Part shown: in pieces, positions 8,595-18,753 of the stretch
How positions within the stretch are numbered: position 1 is the stretch's first letter
Layout: every line of letters begins with the position of its first letter
From: Parietichytrium sp. I65-24A
Taxonomy: Eukaryota > Sar > Bigyra > Thraustochytrida > Thraustochytriidae
Direction of reading: 5' to 3'
DNA length: 64,000 bases
NCBI GenBank assembly: GCA_012862575.1
Contig: BLSF01000003.1
Location: 1,054,001 to 1,118,000, forward strand
Program-made: the position numbers and the translations under genes
Notes under the pieces: model-generated
What the model saw: the letters and a program-made list of their open reading frames with translations, nothing else
The model's database searches: none
What the model was told of the DNA's origin: nothing

Positions 8595-11354
8595 CTACTG
8601 CGCAGTCATCGGAGCCTGCGTGGGACCTTCGCCACCGTCTTCGATTCCATCCACTTTGGTTGACTTGAATTCAATCCAGGCAACCATTGCTTTCACCCAT
8701 CTCTCCAGGTACAATTCCATTTTGAGGTCTGGAGCTTCCTCTTGCTCTCTTTCACTTTTGGACAGCGCATTCGAAATCACCTCCATACCTTTCTCATCCA
8801 CGGTCGGGATGGAGTTACAACTTGCGCTGATATGTTCCATCAACGACTTCCAATTCTTCAGCGCAGCTCTTGCGCGTTTCCAGGTTGGCGTAAACCCAAG
8901 AATGATACACATGGAGCCCAGAGTGCGCATAAGTCGTGGCGATGGATTTTGCAGATTTAGAATTTGCAATATCTGCTCCGTTGTAGACGATAGAAGACAG
9001 GATGTGGCGCTGCGCAATTCGTCTCGAAGGGCCAAGCCTCTGTCCGCAGCTTGGTAAATTCCTGCTTGACGTTTGATCGCTTTTGGCGATGGCCCGTATG
9101 TTGCTTCCAAATGTTTTTCTTGTTCTGCCTTCATGTCGAGAAAGAAGGGATTGCGTTTCCGAGTTGGGGACGACCTTGCGCGAGAGCCATTTTCAGAGTT
9201 GCGACCACGTCTTCGTCCGTGCCTTGATTCCACAGTATCTCTACTTTTTCTAGTTGGGGAAAGGTTTGTCACTCGTTCGTTTCGGTAGTTTTGATAGACC
9301 GTGTTCCAAGTACCGCAAAATACATCCAATGTCATGGTTTCCTCGGCGTTTGTAAGAGCCGAGAGAAATTCATCCCCGTGATCCTTGAACAAATCTAGCC
9401 ATACAGTGCCTTCTATTTCTTTCGCAATAGGGGGTGAAACTTCACCTGAAGAAATATTCTTGAGGACTGTAGCGAAGCTTGAGCCTGATTTTGGTTCAGG
9501 CAGGCTCTCAAAGACATTGCGAATTGGGGACAGGATGTCATCGACTTGAACGGGCACCGCGAGTAATTCATCATCTGTTTTGGAAATCCCAGCACGGAGC
9601 CATGTCATGAAGCTTTGCAAAGAAACCTCTCCTCGTTGTGTTTTCTTGAATGTGGAGCAAGCTGCCCGCAAGTCCTTTTCTAAGAGCGAGAGCTGGCACT
9701 CGAGCCCATCTTTCAAGAGCTCGACAAAGTCGTGGTATAAATCTTCTTTGATTTGTTGCGGGTCGGCAAGAACTGCGTTCCCATTACCCTGCACTTTGCG
9801 CCTCAAAGCATTCTCCAAATCCGTGAACGAGTCCCCAAGCGCTTGCACAAGTCTTTTGGCGCTCTCAGGAAGTCGATTGTCCTCACCGGACCGCTTCTGC
9901 TCCAATCGCTTCTTCTGTTTTTTCCGCTTGGACTTGCTTGGCCTAGTTGCTGACTTTTCCGGCGCTGTGCTGGCTCGACTGCCGGTCAGGGTTGTCGCGC
10001 CATCGGCGCGATTTTCAGAGCTCACGGGCAACCGCATCTTCAACAGGTTCTCTATCAATGCTGGCAGTTCCAAGGGATGCTCTGTCTGTTCTCCATGCTC
10101 CGATGAATATAGCGTAAACATTCCGAAGCACTCTGCCACAGACACTTTATAGCCAGCAGATATAACTGCGTGGGTGAACGATTGCTCAGATACAATAATA
10201 TTACCTTTTGCACTTGCAGACAGCGCTTTGCGAAACCTTTCAAGGTTTGATTTTTGACCTAGCCAGTTCTGAAATCGATGCAAGATTTTCCGACTTTTTG
10301 AGCTTCCCAAAGCACGCTCGCACACGTTATTGACGAGAACGCTCCCTTCAATTTCGCGTCCAGAACTGAATGTCTGAAAATAAGGCGCTAGTCTATTCTT
10401 ATCATCTTTTGACAATGCATCAATCGATGCTTTTGCAAGAAGTGCACTCCTCTCCTCTACTACGACCCTGGTGTCCTCGACGGGCTTGAGCACGATTGAA
10501 GCATCAGGTGCGCCAGTCTGTGAACCTGTCTTGTTAATACTATCCGCAACAGCAGCATCCCGGCGAAGGCGAATTTCACGATTCTTCTTCTTCTTCCACT
10601 GTTCGAACTTCAGGCTCGCCTCCTCTTGGCGAGCCCTCTTCATTTCCTCAGTATCGCTTTGGTTCGTTTGATTTCCTTGGCCGTCTGAATCTTTGCTCCC
10701 CAGCCTTTTGTTTGTCAACCACGCTTTATATGCCCTTTTAGACGCCTCCTCTTTCTCGCGCTTTTCTTTCTCCACTTCATTTGCTGCAACTTTCATCAGT
10801 ATGGCTTCGGATTTGCACGTCCCGAGACCGGGAAGTCTTCCAGTCGGACATCGGTTCATGCTCGAGCCTTTCAGGCGCTCATTTGCCCGAAGTGCAGCTT
10901 GTTTGACATTCTCCTCCAACTCAGACTGGCCCAAAATAATAGGCTTCTGGCCGCGCTGCTTCCGTGGAAGGAGCAGCTGTTTATGAATTACTTCTTCCCT
11001 CTGAGAATCTGCGACACTGCCTTTGTACACAAGGTCAATCTGCATCTGCTCCTTTGTTCGAATTCCCTCAGCATGGGAGTTCCACCACGATGTAAATTTT
11101 CCCGAGTCAAAACTATCGTCTTTGCTTTTTGCCAAAAACTCTTTCATGGACTTGACAAAGGCCGGTTTCCACTTTGCTAAGTCCCGGACCGCTTTCCTGC
11201 AGTCCGCCGATTGCCCAATAGACTCATGAGAAAGGTTTTGCGCTGCCAGGAGGAGTTCTTCAGCTCCAATTTGTTCGCTATATTGTAAGTCTGGAAAACT
11301 GGTCAAAACTTTGAATACTTCACCAGCCAACGCCGGTACCCCGGCGCCAGCCAT
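8595..11354 (-). CDS. Large charged helical/coiled-coil protein, possibly cytoskeletal (919 aa)
   Basis: The exact family is not recognised. The product has a helical N-terminal domain (about 1-110). A Lys/Glu-rich segment (about 190-280) contains two similar units (R-A-Y-K-A-W-L-x-N-K and K-F-E-Q-W-K-K-K-K), the style found in microtubule-associated coiled-coil proteins such as MAP9 and CCDC181. Several degenerate EF-hand-like helix pairs follow (about 330-450 and 510-640), then a basic linker with R-x-S-P-T-R-K-R motifs, and a helical C-terminus. The open frame extends to a TTG at 11450, but the first ATG is 11354. The tail-to-tail position next to CFAP161 and the helix style suggest a cytoskeletal or ciliary role; this is inference only. 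Orthologue searches would decide. Confidence 0.6.
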   Translation of the reverse strand: MAGAGVPALAGEVFKVLTSFPDLQYSEQIGAEELLLAAQNLSHESIGQSADCRKAVRDLAKWKPAFVKSMKEFLAKSKDDSFDSGKFTSWWNSHAEGIRTKEQMQIDLVYKGSVADSQREEVIHKQLLLPRKQRGQKPIILGQSELEENVKQAALRANERLKGSSMNRCPTGRLPGLGTCKSEAILMKVAANEVEKEKREKEEASKRAYKAWLTNKRLGSKDSDGQGNQTNQSDTEEMKRARQEEASLKFEQWKKKKNREIRLRRDAAVADSINKTGSQTGAPDASIVLKPVEDTRVVVEERSALLAKASIDALSKDDKNRLAPYFQTFSSGREIEGSVLVNNVCERALGSSKSRKILHRFQNWLGQKSNLERFRKALSASAKGNIIVSEQSFTHAVISAGYKVSVAECFGMFTLYSSEHGEQTEHPLELPALIENLLKMRLPVSSENRADGATTLTGSRASTAPEKSATRPSKSKRKKQKKRLEQKRSGEDNRLPESAKRLVQALGDSFTDLENALRRKVQGNGNAVLADPQQIKEDLYHDFVELLKDGLECQLSLLEKDLRAACSTFKKTQRGEVSLQSFMTWLRAGISKTDDELLAVPVQVDDILSPIRNVFESLPEPKSGSSFATVLKNISSGEVSPPIAKEIEGTVWLDLFKDHGDEFLSALTNAEETMTLDVFCGTWNTVYQNYRNERVTNLSPTRKSRDTVESRHGRRRGRNSENGSRARSSPTRKRNPFFLDMKAEQEKHLEATYGPSPKAIKRQAGIYQAADRGLALRDELRSATSCLLSSTTEQILQILNLQNPSPRLMRTLGSMCIILGFTPTWKRARAALKNWKSLMEHISASCNSIPTVDEKGMEVISNALSKSEREQEEAPDLKMELYLERWVKAMVAWIEFKSTKVDGIEDGGEGPTQAPMTAQ

Positions 11355-12858
11355 TCTGAATGCGCTGGAGAGTCTCTCGACAACAGTCTGCTTGCTCTCA
11401 CTTTGCTGCGGCCGGCTGTCTTTGCAAGAGTTGCCAGTTGTTTCACACAAAGTAATTCATACAATGGTCTGCAATGGTCTGCCGTGAGTCTTCTGGCCTG
11501 GCTTCAGCACGCCATGAGAAGCGGGGCGCCCTGTATAACTTTGGCTCCGGCTTTCCCCCCTCCCCCTCCTCCCGCACTGTTCAAAGCCGCTCGTCGATCA
11601 AGACCGCTGGCGAACAAGTCAAATGAGTAGTCGATATCAGCGAGACTCAGAGCACGCCATGTGCTGTGGAACTGTACACCAGTACCGTGGTACTCGTGCT
11701 TCAGCTGCCCGGCAACGCTCACAAATAGTGAACATCAATTACCGTTCCGTTACTCGCTAAAGTACGCGCTGCGAAGGACTTCGCAAGAGTTGGATGGTTT
11801 GGAAAACAAATTCCTTTGATGACTGCGCTTCTTTCTCTTGCCACGGGCGACCTGGAGAAAATGCATTCTGCCGCCTGGTTGGAAGAACTTTGGTCTGGAT
11901 AAGATTCACCAGCTGCGACGATCGGCTGATTTGCAATCTGGCATTCTGACTGCGAATATCTGCGAATTCTGCTCTCGAAATTTTAGTACAGTAGGGTCGC
12001 ATACAATTATAGGCTACACTATAGCTAGCTAGAGAATAAGGCAACATACTAGCAGTACCAGTATACTAAAACGAAAAAAGGACCGTTGCGAGGGTTCCTT
12101 GCAGTGCCAGTGGACAGCGTTCTATCGAAGTCTTGTCTTCTACACAGCAGTATCAGAATGTGAGCCTCTTCGCATTTATGGTTTTCAGAACAGAATAAAA
12201 TCAGAATTTTCAGAATTCAGAAGAATTCGGGATCCTGACTGATAAAGATTAGTGGGCTTGAGAGTGGACTACAAAATCATCTCCAAAAATGCAAATGAAG
12301 TAATGCGAATTCTTCTATAGCAGTCACCAACCTCGATGGTCACCTTGAGAGTATATACTGATCTCCTCATCTGAGATCAGCGAGCTGTTCATTTTCAAGT
12401 CAATCACCCCACAAAACAGGATCACGGGAATCGCAAAGCAGAAATGAAACTGTCAAGCTCCGAGTGTTCGACTCCGCTGCGAATTCACAGTCAATCGCGT
12501 TGGTGGTGTGACTGCAATAAAACTGCGTGGCGCTTTTGACCGTTCAGATTTGCCGGGCCTAAGAACGCTCGACTCCATGGGTAGGACTGCCTTGTACCTT
12601 GGAAACGTGCTAAACAGCCCGAACAACAACACAGCACATGCTTCCTCCATAGATAGACCTGAGACTACACAAATACTCTCCCGCACGGAAAGAAGCAGAC
12701 AGAGAATAACACACACACAGAGGAGGCAAGCGGAGAGAGAGAGAGAGAGAGACAGAGAGAGGCGCTCGAGTTTGCAGTCACCAAACTCGAATCCTTGAAC
12801 ACGGCGCATTCCCGGGGCTAGCTAGGCACGCCAGCAGCGAGATATTCAACTTGCAAAC
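11355..12858. other. Divergent intergenic region
   Basis: This 1.5-kb region lies between two divergently transcribed genes and so should hold both promoters. It contains GTAC-rich palindromic sequence (about 11673-11697), the palindrome CTAGCTAG near 12025, an AGTACCAGTATACT block at about 12053-12066, a poly-C stretch near 11556-11574, and CA and GA simple repeats at 12709-12761. A 96-codon frame at 12508-12798 is mostly simple-repeat translation and is not accepted as a gene. Confidence 0.5.
12733..12761 (+). repeat. (GA)n microsatellite in the leader of the next gene
   Basis: An almost perfect GA tract of about 29 bp, preceded by a short (CA)n at 12709-12719. It ends about 98 bp upstream of the ATG at 12859, a position shared with the GA/CT tracts ahead of the PLC and DPH6 genes. 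Confidence 0.9.
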
Positions 12859-13854
12859 ATGTCTTTCGGAAAGTCTACGCGCTTCAAGGGTCCTGACTCG
12901 TACCTCGCTGGGCCTGTGGAATCAAACGGCGAGAACCATGGCGGCAATATTGCCAACACCCCCCCTCAGTCGAACGTGGCAAAGAAGGCGTTCACTCCAC
13001 GAAGGTTCGAAGGCGGAGAGACTCCATCGTTCATGCTTCCGACGTCGTCTAGCAGTGCTAGAAACAGCCCGAGGCCAAAGTCAGCATCTGAGAGACTCAA
13101 GTTTCAAATCGGTGAAGGAGGAAGCACTTTCGCTCCTGTCCCTGATTTTGGAAGAGACGCACGAGGGGCCACGCCTATGAAGAAGGGCAAGCACGGCAGG
13201 TTCAGTATTTTAGAGTCGTATCTGGTTCAAAGCAAGGGATCCGGATCTGACAGTGCTGGGCTTGGGCACGAAGACGACAAAGTGATCAAGAATAAGGGCT
13301 TTGATTTTGGCGTCCCATTCGAAGCCAGGAACGAACGGTTCGGCAAAGGTTCTTATCTAGAAGGCGCTCTTCCAGATGGCATGAAGCTTGATTTTTTGAT
13401 GACTCATCAAGACATCCTAGAAGGTATTGACGAAACCAGTGGGACTAGCTCTTTCAAGAGCAAAGCTGCAAACGATCGCAGCGATTGGGTGAAAAGCTCG
13501 AAGGACAAGGAGCTTGAAGAATGCGAAGGTTCACACCGCCTTGTCGACGCGCGAACCCTTGACTTTAATCTAGAAAAACTTTGGGAGAGCGGGCCATCTT
13601 CATCTTTTCGAAACATGACAGCTCGTTTCCAGGACATCAAGCTTGAGCCGGGGCAGAGCGGTCTGGGTCCAGAGCCAAAATCTTCAATCACCGTAGATGA
13701 TGCCAAGTTCGGGACAATATACAAGAAAGAAACCAAACATGGAAGATTTAGCGAGTTTGGCGGATTGTGGTATAACGACTCGAATCAGCCAGGGGCCCAT
13801 GCTTCTGGAAAGGCGCACGAAGCCGCCCCCCCACCACCTGCTACTTCCGAGTAG
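12859..13854 (+). CDS. Orphan protein with repeated R-F/S-Y-L motifs (331 aa)
   Basis: I cannot name this protein. It has at least four copies of a short aromatic-basic motif: F-G-K-S-T-R-F-K-G-x-x-S-Y-L at the N-terminus; K-H-G-R-F-S-x-x-x-S-Y-L near 110; R-N-E-R-F-G-K-G-S-Y-L near 155; and K-H-G-R-F-S-E-F-G near 290. These are separated by Ser/Pro/Gly-rich disordered linkers, with no membrane segment. Spaced short aromatic motifs in disordered proteins are typical of microtubule-lumen and ciliary scaffold proteins, and other ciliary genes lie nearby. That role is only a guess. The ATG at 12859 follows a leader with GA repeats, and the start is clean. It ends in a proline-rich tail. Confidence 0.7.
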   Translation: MSFGKSTRFKGPDSYLAGPVESNGENHGGNIANTPPQSNVAKKAFTPRRFEGGETPSFMLPTSSSSARNSPRPKSASERLKFQIGEGGSTFAPVPDFGRDARGATPMKKGKHGRFSILESYLVQSKGSGSDSAGLGHEDDKVIKNKGFDFGVPFEARNERFGKGSYLEGALPDGMKLDFLMTHQDILEGIDETSGTSSFKSKAANDRSDWVKSSKDKELEECEGSHRLVDARTLDFNLEKLWESGPSSSFRNMTARFQDIKLEPGQSGLGPEPKSSITVDDAKFGTIYKKETKHGRFSEFGGLWYNDSNQPGAHASGKAHEAAPPPPATSE

Positions 13855-14253
13855 ACCATCATCATTGTAGGCCTCCAGTCATTAGAGCTTCGCAGGTTGT
13901 CTTGAAAGAGCGTTTGTGAAAATATATCTCCATCCACCTCCGCCACATACTTTATAAAGTAGAATTTACAGCTAGATTTCAAACCATTGTAAACCCAAAA
14001 CCTCGCCCAAAACTAAAGACTCCATGACGCAAATGGGTTTACTATGTCTTCCTGTCTTCCTGTGCCAGCGCCAGTGAAGATGCTCGTATTTGCCCAGGCT
14101 GCCCAGGCGCAAGATCCAACAATGCTCTCCAGACTTTCAGTGTACACTACTCCTTGGTACCAGGGTTAGGACGGTACGTACTGACCGTGGGTAGACGAGT
14201 CACAGCCCAGACAGAGAACACGGCAAAACTGAAAGAGACCGAGAAAAAGAGAG
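13855..14253. other. Intergenic, promoter region of the MsrB-like gene
   Basis: A 399-bp spacer between two plus-strand genes. A GTAC-rich block (GGTACC at about 14156 and GGTACGTACTG at about 14172) lies about 80-100 bp upstream of the next ATG. No coding frame is seen. Confidence 0.45.
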
Positions 14254-14967
14254 ATGTTGCGCACAGAACGCCGTTCTCTGGCAACTCCAGAAACCCCCTC
14301 TGCAGAGAGCGCGACGGAGAAGAGACGCGGAACACGGACGTTCTGGCCTACAGTCCCCTTTCAAGCAGTGGGCTTCTTCTCCCTACTTGTCTTCGCGTTT
14401 TTTGTTCTGAAACACCACGTTGAGATCCGACCGTCCTCAGCAGTGATCTCCCCAAGTCCAAGCAGCGAGATGGGAAATAAAGCGTCAAGGAGCTTTGAGC
14501 CTCCCGTTGTCATGGGCGACGAGAGCCTGATGAGTAGAAAGGCACACGGAACGTGTTCGAAAGGCGTGCAAGATAATCTCCGATGGAATGTGGATGCTTC
14601 CAAAGCTGACGAGATTTGCTGCTTCAATAGACACTACGCGGAGCACTCCGGGTATTTTTTGAAGACCGGGTGGCCCTCGCAAATTTCACGAGATGAACCA
14701 AGCGAATATTTCGACTCGGTCCATGGCAAGCGCGTTTTTGTGGGACCAGTTGATCGAAGCTTTTCGGACTACTTGCAAGAAAGTAAAGCGCACGGATGGC
14801 CATCGTTTCGAGACAACGAAGTAGATTGGGACAATGTCAGAATCCTGCCCAATGGCGAGTGCGTCACCGTAGATGGCGTGCATCTCGGGCACAATATCCC
14901 AGATCATAAGGGGAATCGATATTGTATAAATCTCGTGTGTATTGCAGGAGAGAAGAGCTCCTCTTGA
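14254..14967 (+). CDS. Membrane-anchored MsrB-like protein
   Basis: Predicted 237-residue protein with a basic N-terminus, one hydrophobic segment (about 34-53) acting as signal anchor, a Ser/Pro linker, and a C-terminal domain resembling methionine-R-sulfoxide reductase B. Landmarks are G-W-P-S-F (181-185), H-L-G-H (210-213) and N-R-Y-C-I-N (221-226). In MsrB the Cys of the last motif (C224 here) is the catalytic nucleophile and the His residues position substrate. The usual zinc CxxC pairs are not evident: a C-C pair at 122-123 and C203 are the only nearby candidates. It may therefore be a zinc-free or redox-altered relative. It would act on the lumenal or extracellular side. The first ATG is used; the fold is well supported, the activity is not. 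Confidence 0.72.
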   Translation: MLRTERRSLATPETPSAESATEKRRGTRTFWPTVPFQAVGFFSLLVFAFFVLKHHVEIRPSSAVISPSPSSEMGNKASRSFEPPVVMGDESLMSRKAHGTCSKGVQDNLRWNVDASKADEICCFNRHYAEHSGYFLKTGWPSQISRDEPSEYFDSVHGKRVFVGPVDRSFSDYLQESKAHGWPSFRDNEVDWDNVRILPNGECVTVDGVHLGHNIPDHKGNRYCINLVCIAGEKSSS

Positions 14968-15996
14968 GGAGAGACGGGCTGAAGGCGACGGTACAGAAGT
15001 GACGTAGAACTAATAAGAGCTATATGCTTGCAGGCCGAGGCAGAAAAATTATGATCTGGCATGCAAAAGGAAATCGAAGTTTGCCGTCGGGTGTGTAATT
15101 ATGTACTGAAGCTTGAGTAACAACGTATTTCTCGAAGTAAGCCGCAGGTTTCCAGTCAGGCATACGTATTCTCAAGCTTATTTCGCCCTAAGTCGAGCAT
15201 TTTTGTGAACAAGAATAAATAAAATGGACTCTATCAGATCACGCGAAAAAGAAGTTTTGTTCCACTATTTCTTCGCCTGGTTCGCCTCTACTCTCATGGT
15301 TCTCTAAAAGTTTCATTTTTCTGCTTCTCTCGGTGAGCACAGATAGAGAGGGAGCTTACAGTATACTCGTGTGGGGAGAAGAGTGCAATGGTTCTTCGCA
15401 AGAAGATCGTAGCTGACTGACTGCCAGCGAGACATTGTTCGCGATAAGACACAAAATGGGATAACGCGGAATCGTAGGCGTTTCTTCTGGGTGCGATTAT
15501 CTTTGACTGATAGCTGCTAGTATTAAGAGTTCGCGTACCACGAATGCACTCTTCTTAATTCCTATTCTTCGGATTAGGCACGTTCTCTACGGGTTACCGT
15601 TGCACAACTTCAGTGCAGTGCAGTGCCAGTGCCTCGATGAGAGAGCCTGACCCTCATGAGCCTGATGAGACTGCCTGAGCTGAGCCTGTGCGTACTTGTG
15701 CTCAGCGCGAGGCTGAGGCTGAGACTGATTTTCAGAGACTGACATGTGTGCTCGTGTGAGCGCTGTTTGACAGCTTTCCTGGTCCGAAAAGTGACATCAA
15801 AATTGTATATAATTCATTCTGAGTGGGTCCGGACTGAGTTCTTCTACAGCGCACTAGCATCGGCCTGCTATGTTGCACATAACCTGGCGCGCATGGCAAC
15901 GCACGGCACGGGTGGCGGGTTTATTTAGTTTATTTGCCATTGCAAAGAGAGCAAGTGCAATTGCCCAAGCGCCGTGCTTCATGCAATTCGGCCGCA
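14968..15996. other. Intergenic region
   Basis: About 1 kb between two plus-strand genes. It shows CAGTGCAGTGCAGTGCC-type repeats at about 15611-15630, an imperfect GAGCCTGATGAGACTGCCTGAGCTGAG tract at about 15650-15725, and a possible TATA element (GTATATAA, about 15805-15812) roughly 190 bp before the next ATG. A short out-of-frame ATG at 15981 opens an upstream ORF that overlaps the true start. No gene is seen. Confidence 0.45.
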
Positions 15997-18543
15997 ATGG
16001 AAGGTGTTCAGGTTGATGGCGATGAGGAAAAGGTTGCCTCTGGCGGCGCAGAAGTGGAGGAGGACAGCATGGATCTGGACGCGTCAACAGGAGACCTCAG
16101 ACTAAAAGGCCCCCCTTCCCGCGGGCTAGAGAGCCAAGCCGCAACAGCTCGATCTGAAGAAGAAGAATTGCAACGCCGCCCATCGGTAGTGTCCAGGACT
16201 GACCTCGCCACAAGCCCGGGAGGCACGAAGACGCTGCAAGTGGGCCTTCGGCAAGGCAGTGGTAGAAAACCATCGGCGTCGTCTATGATGGACGACTCAG
16301 ATCGACAGGAGCCTCAAGCGGCAGACGACTTTGCGGAGAATGAGTACACTCGTTCAGACCATATGTACTACGCTGACGAGTACACAGAGGACGAAAGAGG
16401 GGAAGGCGTGCCGAACTGGCATACTCAAATGACCGGAGCAGACAATGAGAATGCCGAAGCGATGGCTCTCCAGCTTGCGGAAGAAATGGACAAAGAGCTT
16501 CGAGGAAACACGGCTGAGGAGGAGGACGACTCAGAATTTTACAAAGCTTTGTTGGCTTCCGAGAGGAGCACACGGTCTTCGACGTTTGCTCCTGCGAGGG
16601 ATCCAGCTTCAAGTAAAACCTCTGCTCGCGACAAAGAGTCTTTATCTCATATTGATAAACTGATTGCGGAGAAGGACGAACAAATAGAAGCACTTCAAAA
16701 CCAACTGATGCAGGCTGTCCGGGGGGATGCTTCGATAGTTGGGGATTTGGGAAGTGGGGCTGCCCTAGATGCCAGAGATGCCAAAATCGTCGCTCTCGCA
16801 AAGAAGAATCGCAGTCTGACGATGACGCTCACAAAGGAGAAGGAAAGGCGAGAAAAGCTTGAGCGGGAAATCAGCACCCAGAAATCCAGAGTCAAAAGCC
16901 TGGAGGGCGACATTGCTTTTCGCGGGCACCTTGATTCCGCTAAGGATGGTGCCGTTGAGAGCGAAGAAAGGCTGGAAGCGGAGCTTCGAGCCCAACAAGA
17001 GAAAGCCCAGAACGCAGCCCAGCAAGAACGCATTGTGGAGCTCCAGAATAAGGCAGATGAAACAAAACGCAAGCTAGAAATTGCTCGAGGAGAGTGTAAG
17101 AAGCTGAAACGCGCTCTAGCCAAGGAAGTTGGGGAAGGGACGGTTCTGGACAAATTATTAATAGACATTCATGCTTCAGCAGCTGCTGCTGAGAGTAGAA
17201 CCAAAGACGAAGCAAGTGGAAATGATGATGACGAGTTTGGTACATGGCGTGGCCGCGCTCAGAAAATCGTAATTTTGCAGTCCAAGTTGAAGAGACTGCA
17301 GGCGCAGCTGACAAAGCAGCAGGGTTTGGACCCAGTAGACAGCTGTGCTACCGGAGACGTCGGAGGTTCGGCTTCCGTGTTCGGAGATGACGATGGACTG
17401 CGACACTCGCCCCTTAGATCAGTCTTGCGCCGAAAAGATGTTGATGCAAAAGCCGAGGAAGATATTCGGTATATCGAGCAAGAGCGCCGAAAGGCAATGG
17501 AGAGATTGGCCCAAGACTATGAGAAGTTGGAGGATGAATTAGCCGAGTCGAAACGAGTTGTCGGGGCTGTGCGATCTAGAGGAAAGGTATTAGAGACTGA
17601 AAACAAGCGCTTCAAAGAGCAGTTGAAAATACTACTAAACAAGACAAAGAACGATGATGCGCTGGTTGATGCATTGCGTCGCGAGGTCGACAGGGTCAAA
17701 GCGGAATCCCAAGATTTTCGCGACAGGTTGAAGCAAACCGAGAAGAGCACTGCGAGTTCTTTAGCCTTTGAGGAGTTGAAGCAGCATGCCATGGGACAAA
17801 GCACTCAGATTGAGCGGCAAAACCAGTTGCTGGTGAAGATGCGAGCGGAGCTTGAACGAGTGAAAGCAACTGCAACTCGCGAGGTAGTTGACCGGACGAA
17901 TGAAGACCTTGACACGCAGGCCAATTCTGTCAACGTAAAGCTGCTTCGCGTGGAAAATGAAAGACTTGGAGAACTCGTGGAGCTCTTTAAAAAGAAGCTT
18001 GAGCAAGCTGTCCTGGATCGTGAATCGTCCATTTCCAAATGTAAGCTACTGGAGAAAAGTAAAGTTGAGTTGGAGCGCAAGCTAGGAAATGTTCGGGCTG
18101 GCGGGATGAAGCGGCAGCCGATGGCAGATCAGTTTACAGAGCTCAAAGACAAGCTTGCGATGCAAATCGAAGAGAATCGGGCACTTCGTGCAAGCGCGGC
18201 ACAGACGATATCTCAAAAGGACGAAGAAATAAGGATTCTGCGTGATATGGGTGTCGAAGTAAAGAGGACTTATGAGCGAGCAATAAGTGAGATGAAACGC
18301 CAAGTTGCTGCCACGGCAGTTGAAGCACAGAAGCGAATGGCAAAATCTGACACCAGAATTGATGATGCTTTGCTCAACCAGCTGACCCGCGACAACGAAT
18401 TTTTACGAGATGAGCTTCAGGTTTTCAGAGGAAGGTCTACATCCTCTGCGCTTTCCCCTCCACAAAGCAAGAGCCTCGGCTCGTTGGACTCGCCACAGCT
18501 GCGGAACAGACGAATGAAGCAACAGTTGCAGAGCATCCACTGA
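15997..18543 (+). CDS. Long coiled-coil protein (848 aa)
   Basis: The first 200 residues are acidic, Ser-rich and disordered. From about 205 to 830 the chain is almost continuous coiled coil, with heptad-spaced L, I and V and dense K, E, R, Q; short breaks occur near 390-430 and 470-490. There is no recognisable catalytic domain. Such proteins serve at centrosomes and basal bodies, ciliary roots or vesicle tethers; sequence alone does not choose. The open frame starts at a TTG (15934), but the first in-frame ATG is 15997, preceded by a short overlapping upstream ORF that could damp translation. Codon use is even throughout and there is no sign of an intron. Confidence 0.75.
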   Translation: MEGVQVDGDEEKVASGGAEVEEDSMDLDASTGDLRLKGPPSRGLESQAATARSEEEELQRRPSVVSRTDLATSPGGTKTLQVGLRQGSGRKPSASSMMDDSDRQEPQAADDFAENEYTRSDHMYYADEYTEDERGEGVPNWHTQMTGADNENAEAMALQLAEEMDKELRGNTAEEEDDSEFYKALLASERSTRSSTFAPARDPASSKTSARDKESLSHIDKLIAEKDEQIEALQNQLMQAVRGDASIVGDLGSGAALDARDAKIVALAKKNRSLTMTLTKEKERREKLEREISTQKSRVKSLEGDIAFRGHLDSAKDGAVESEERLEAELRAQQEKAQNAAQQERIVELQNKADETKRKLEIARGECKKLKRALAKEVGEGTVLDKLLIDIHASAAAAESRTKDEASGNDDDEFGTWRGRAQKIVILQSKLKRLQAQLTKQQGLDPVDSCATGDVGGSASVFGDDDGLRHSPLRSVLRRKDVDAKAEEDIRYIEQERRKAMERLAQDYEKLEDELAESKRVVGAVRSRGKVLETENKRFKEQLKILLNKTKNDDALVDALRREVDRVKAESQDFRDRLKQTEKSTASSLAFEELKQHAMGQSTQIERQNQLLVKMRAELERVKATATREVVDRTNEDLDTQANSVNVKLLRVENERLGELVELFKKKLEQAVLDRESSISKCKLLEKSKVELERKLGNVRAGGMKRQPMADQFTELKDKLAMQIEENRALRASAAQTISQKDEEIRILRDMGVEVKRTYERAISEMKRQVAATAVEAQKRMAKSDTRIDDALLNQLTRDNEFLRDELQVFRGRSTSSALSPPQSKSLGSLDSPQLRNRRMKQQLQSIH

Positions 18544-18753
18544 CAGCTTGCGCATGCAACCTTTCATATAACATATCCCCAACCCTGTATAAAAACTAGT
18601 CAACCACCTCCACAATAGATCATTATGAACCTTGTGGTCATTGAGCACTGAGAAAAAAAAAAAGAAATCTTCACGGTCATTATAATATAATGCTTGTTGC
18701 GAAGCTTTCGCAAACAAATATGGATATTGACGGGCGGAAGCTCCATAGAATAT

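Noticed and set aside
8595-11450. Extension of the 919-aa protein to position 11450
   Set aside because: That frame begins at a TTG; the first ATG (11354) is preferred. The same reasoning removed GTG/TTG starts in ten other genes.
12508-12798. 96-codon plus-strand ORF
   Set aside because: Its second half is translated GA/CA microsatellite and the rest has no resemblance; it lies in the leader of the next gene.
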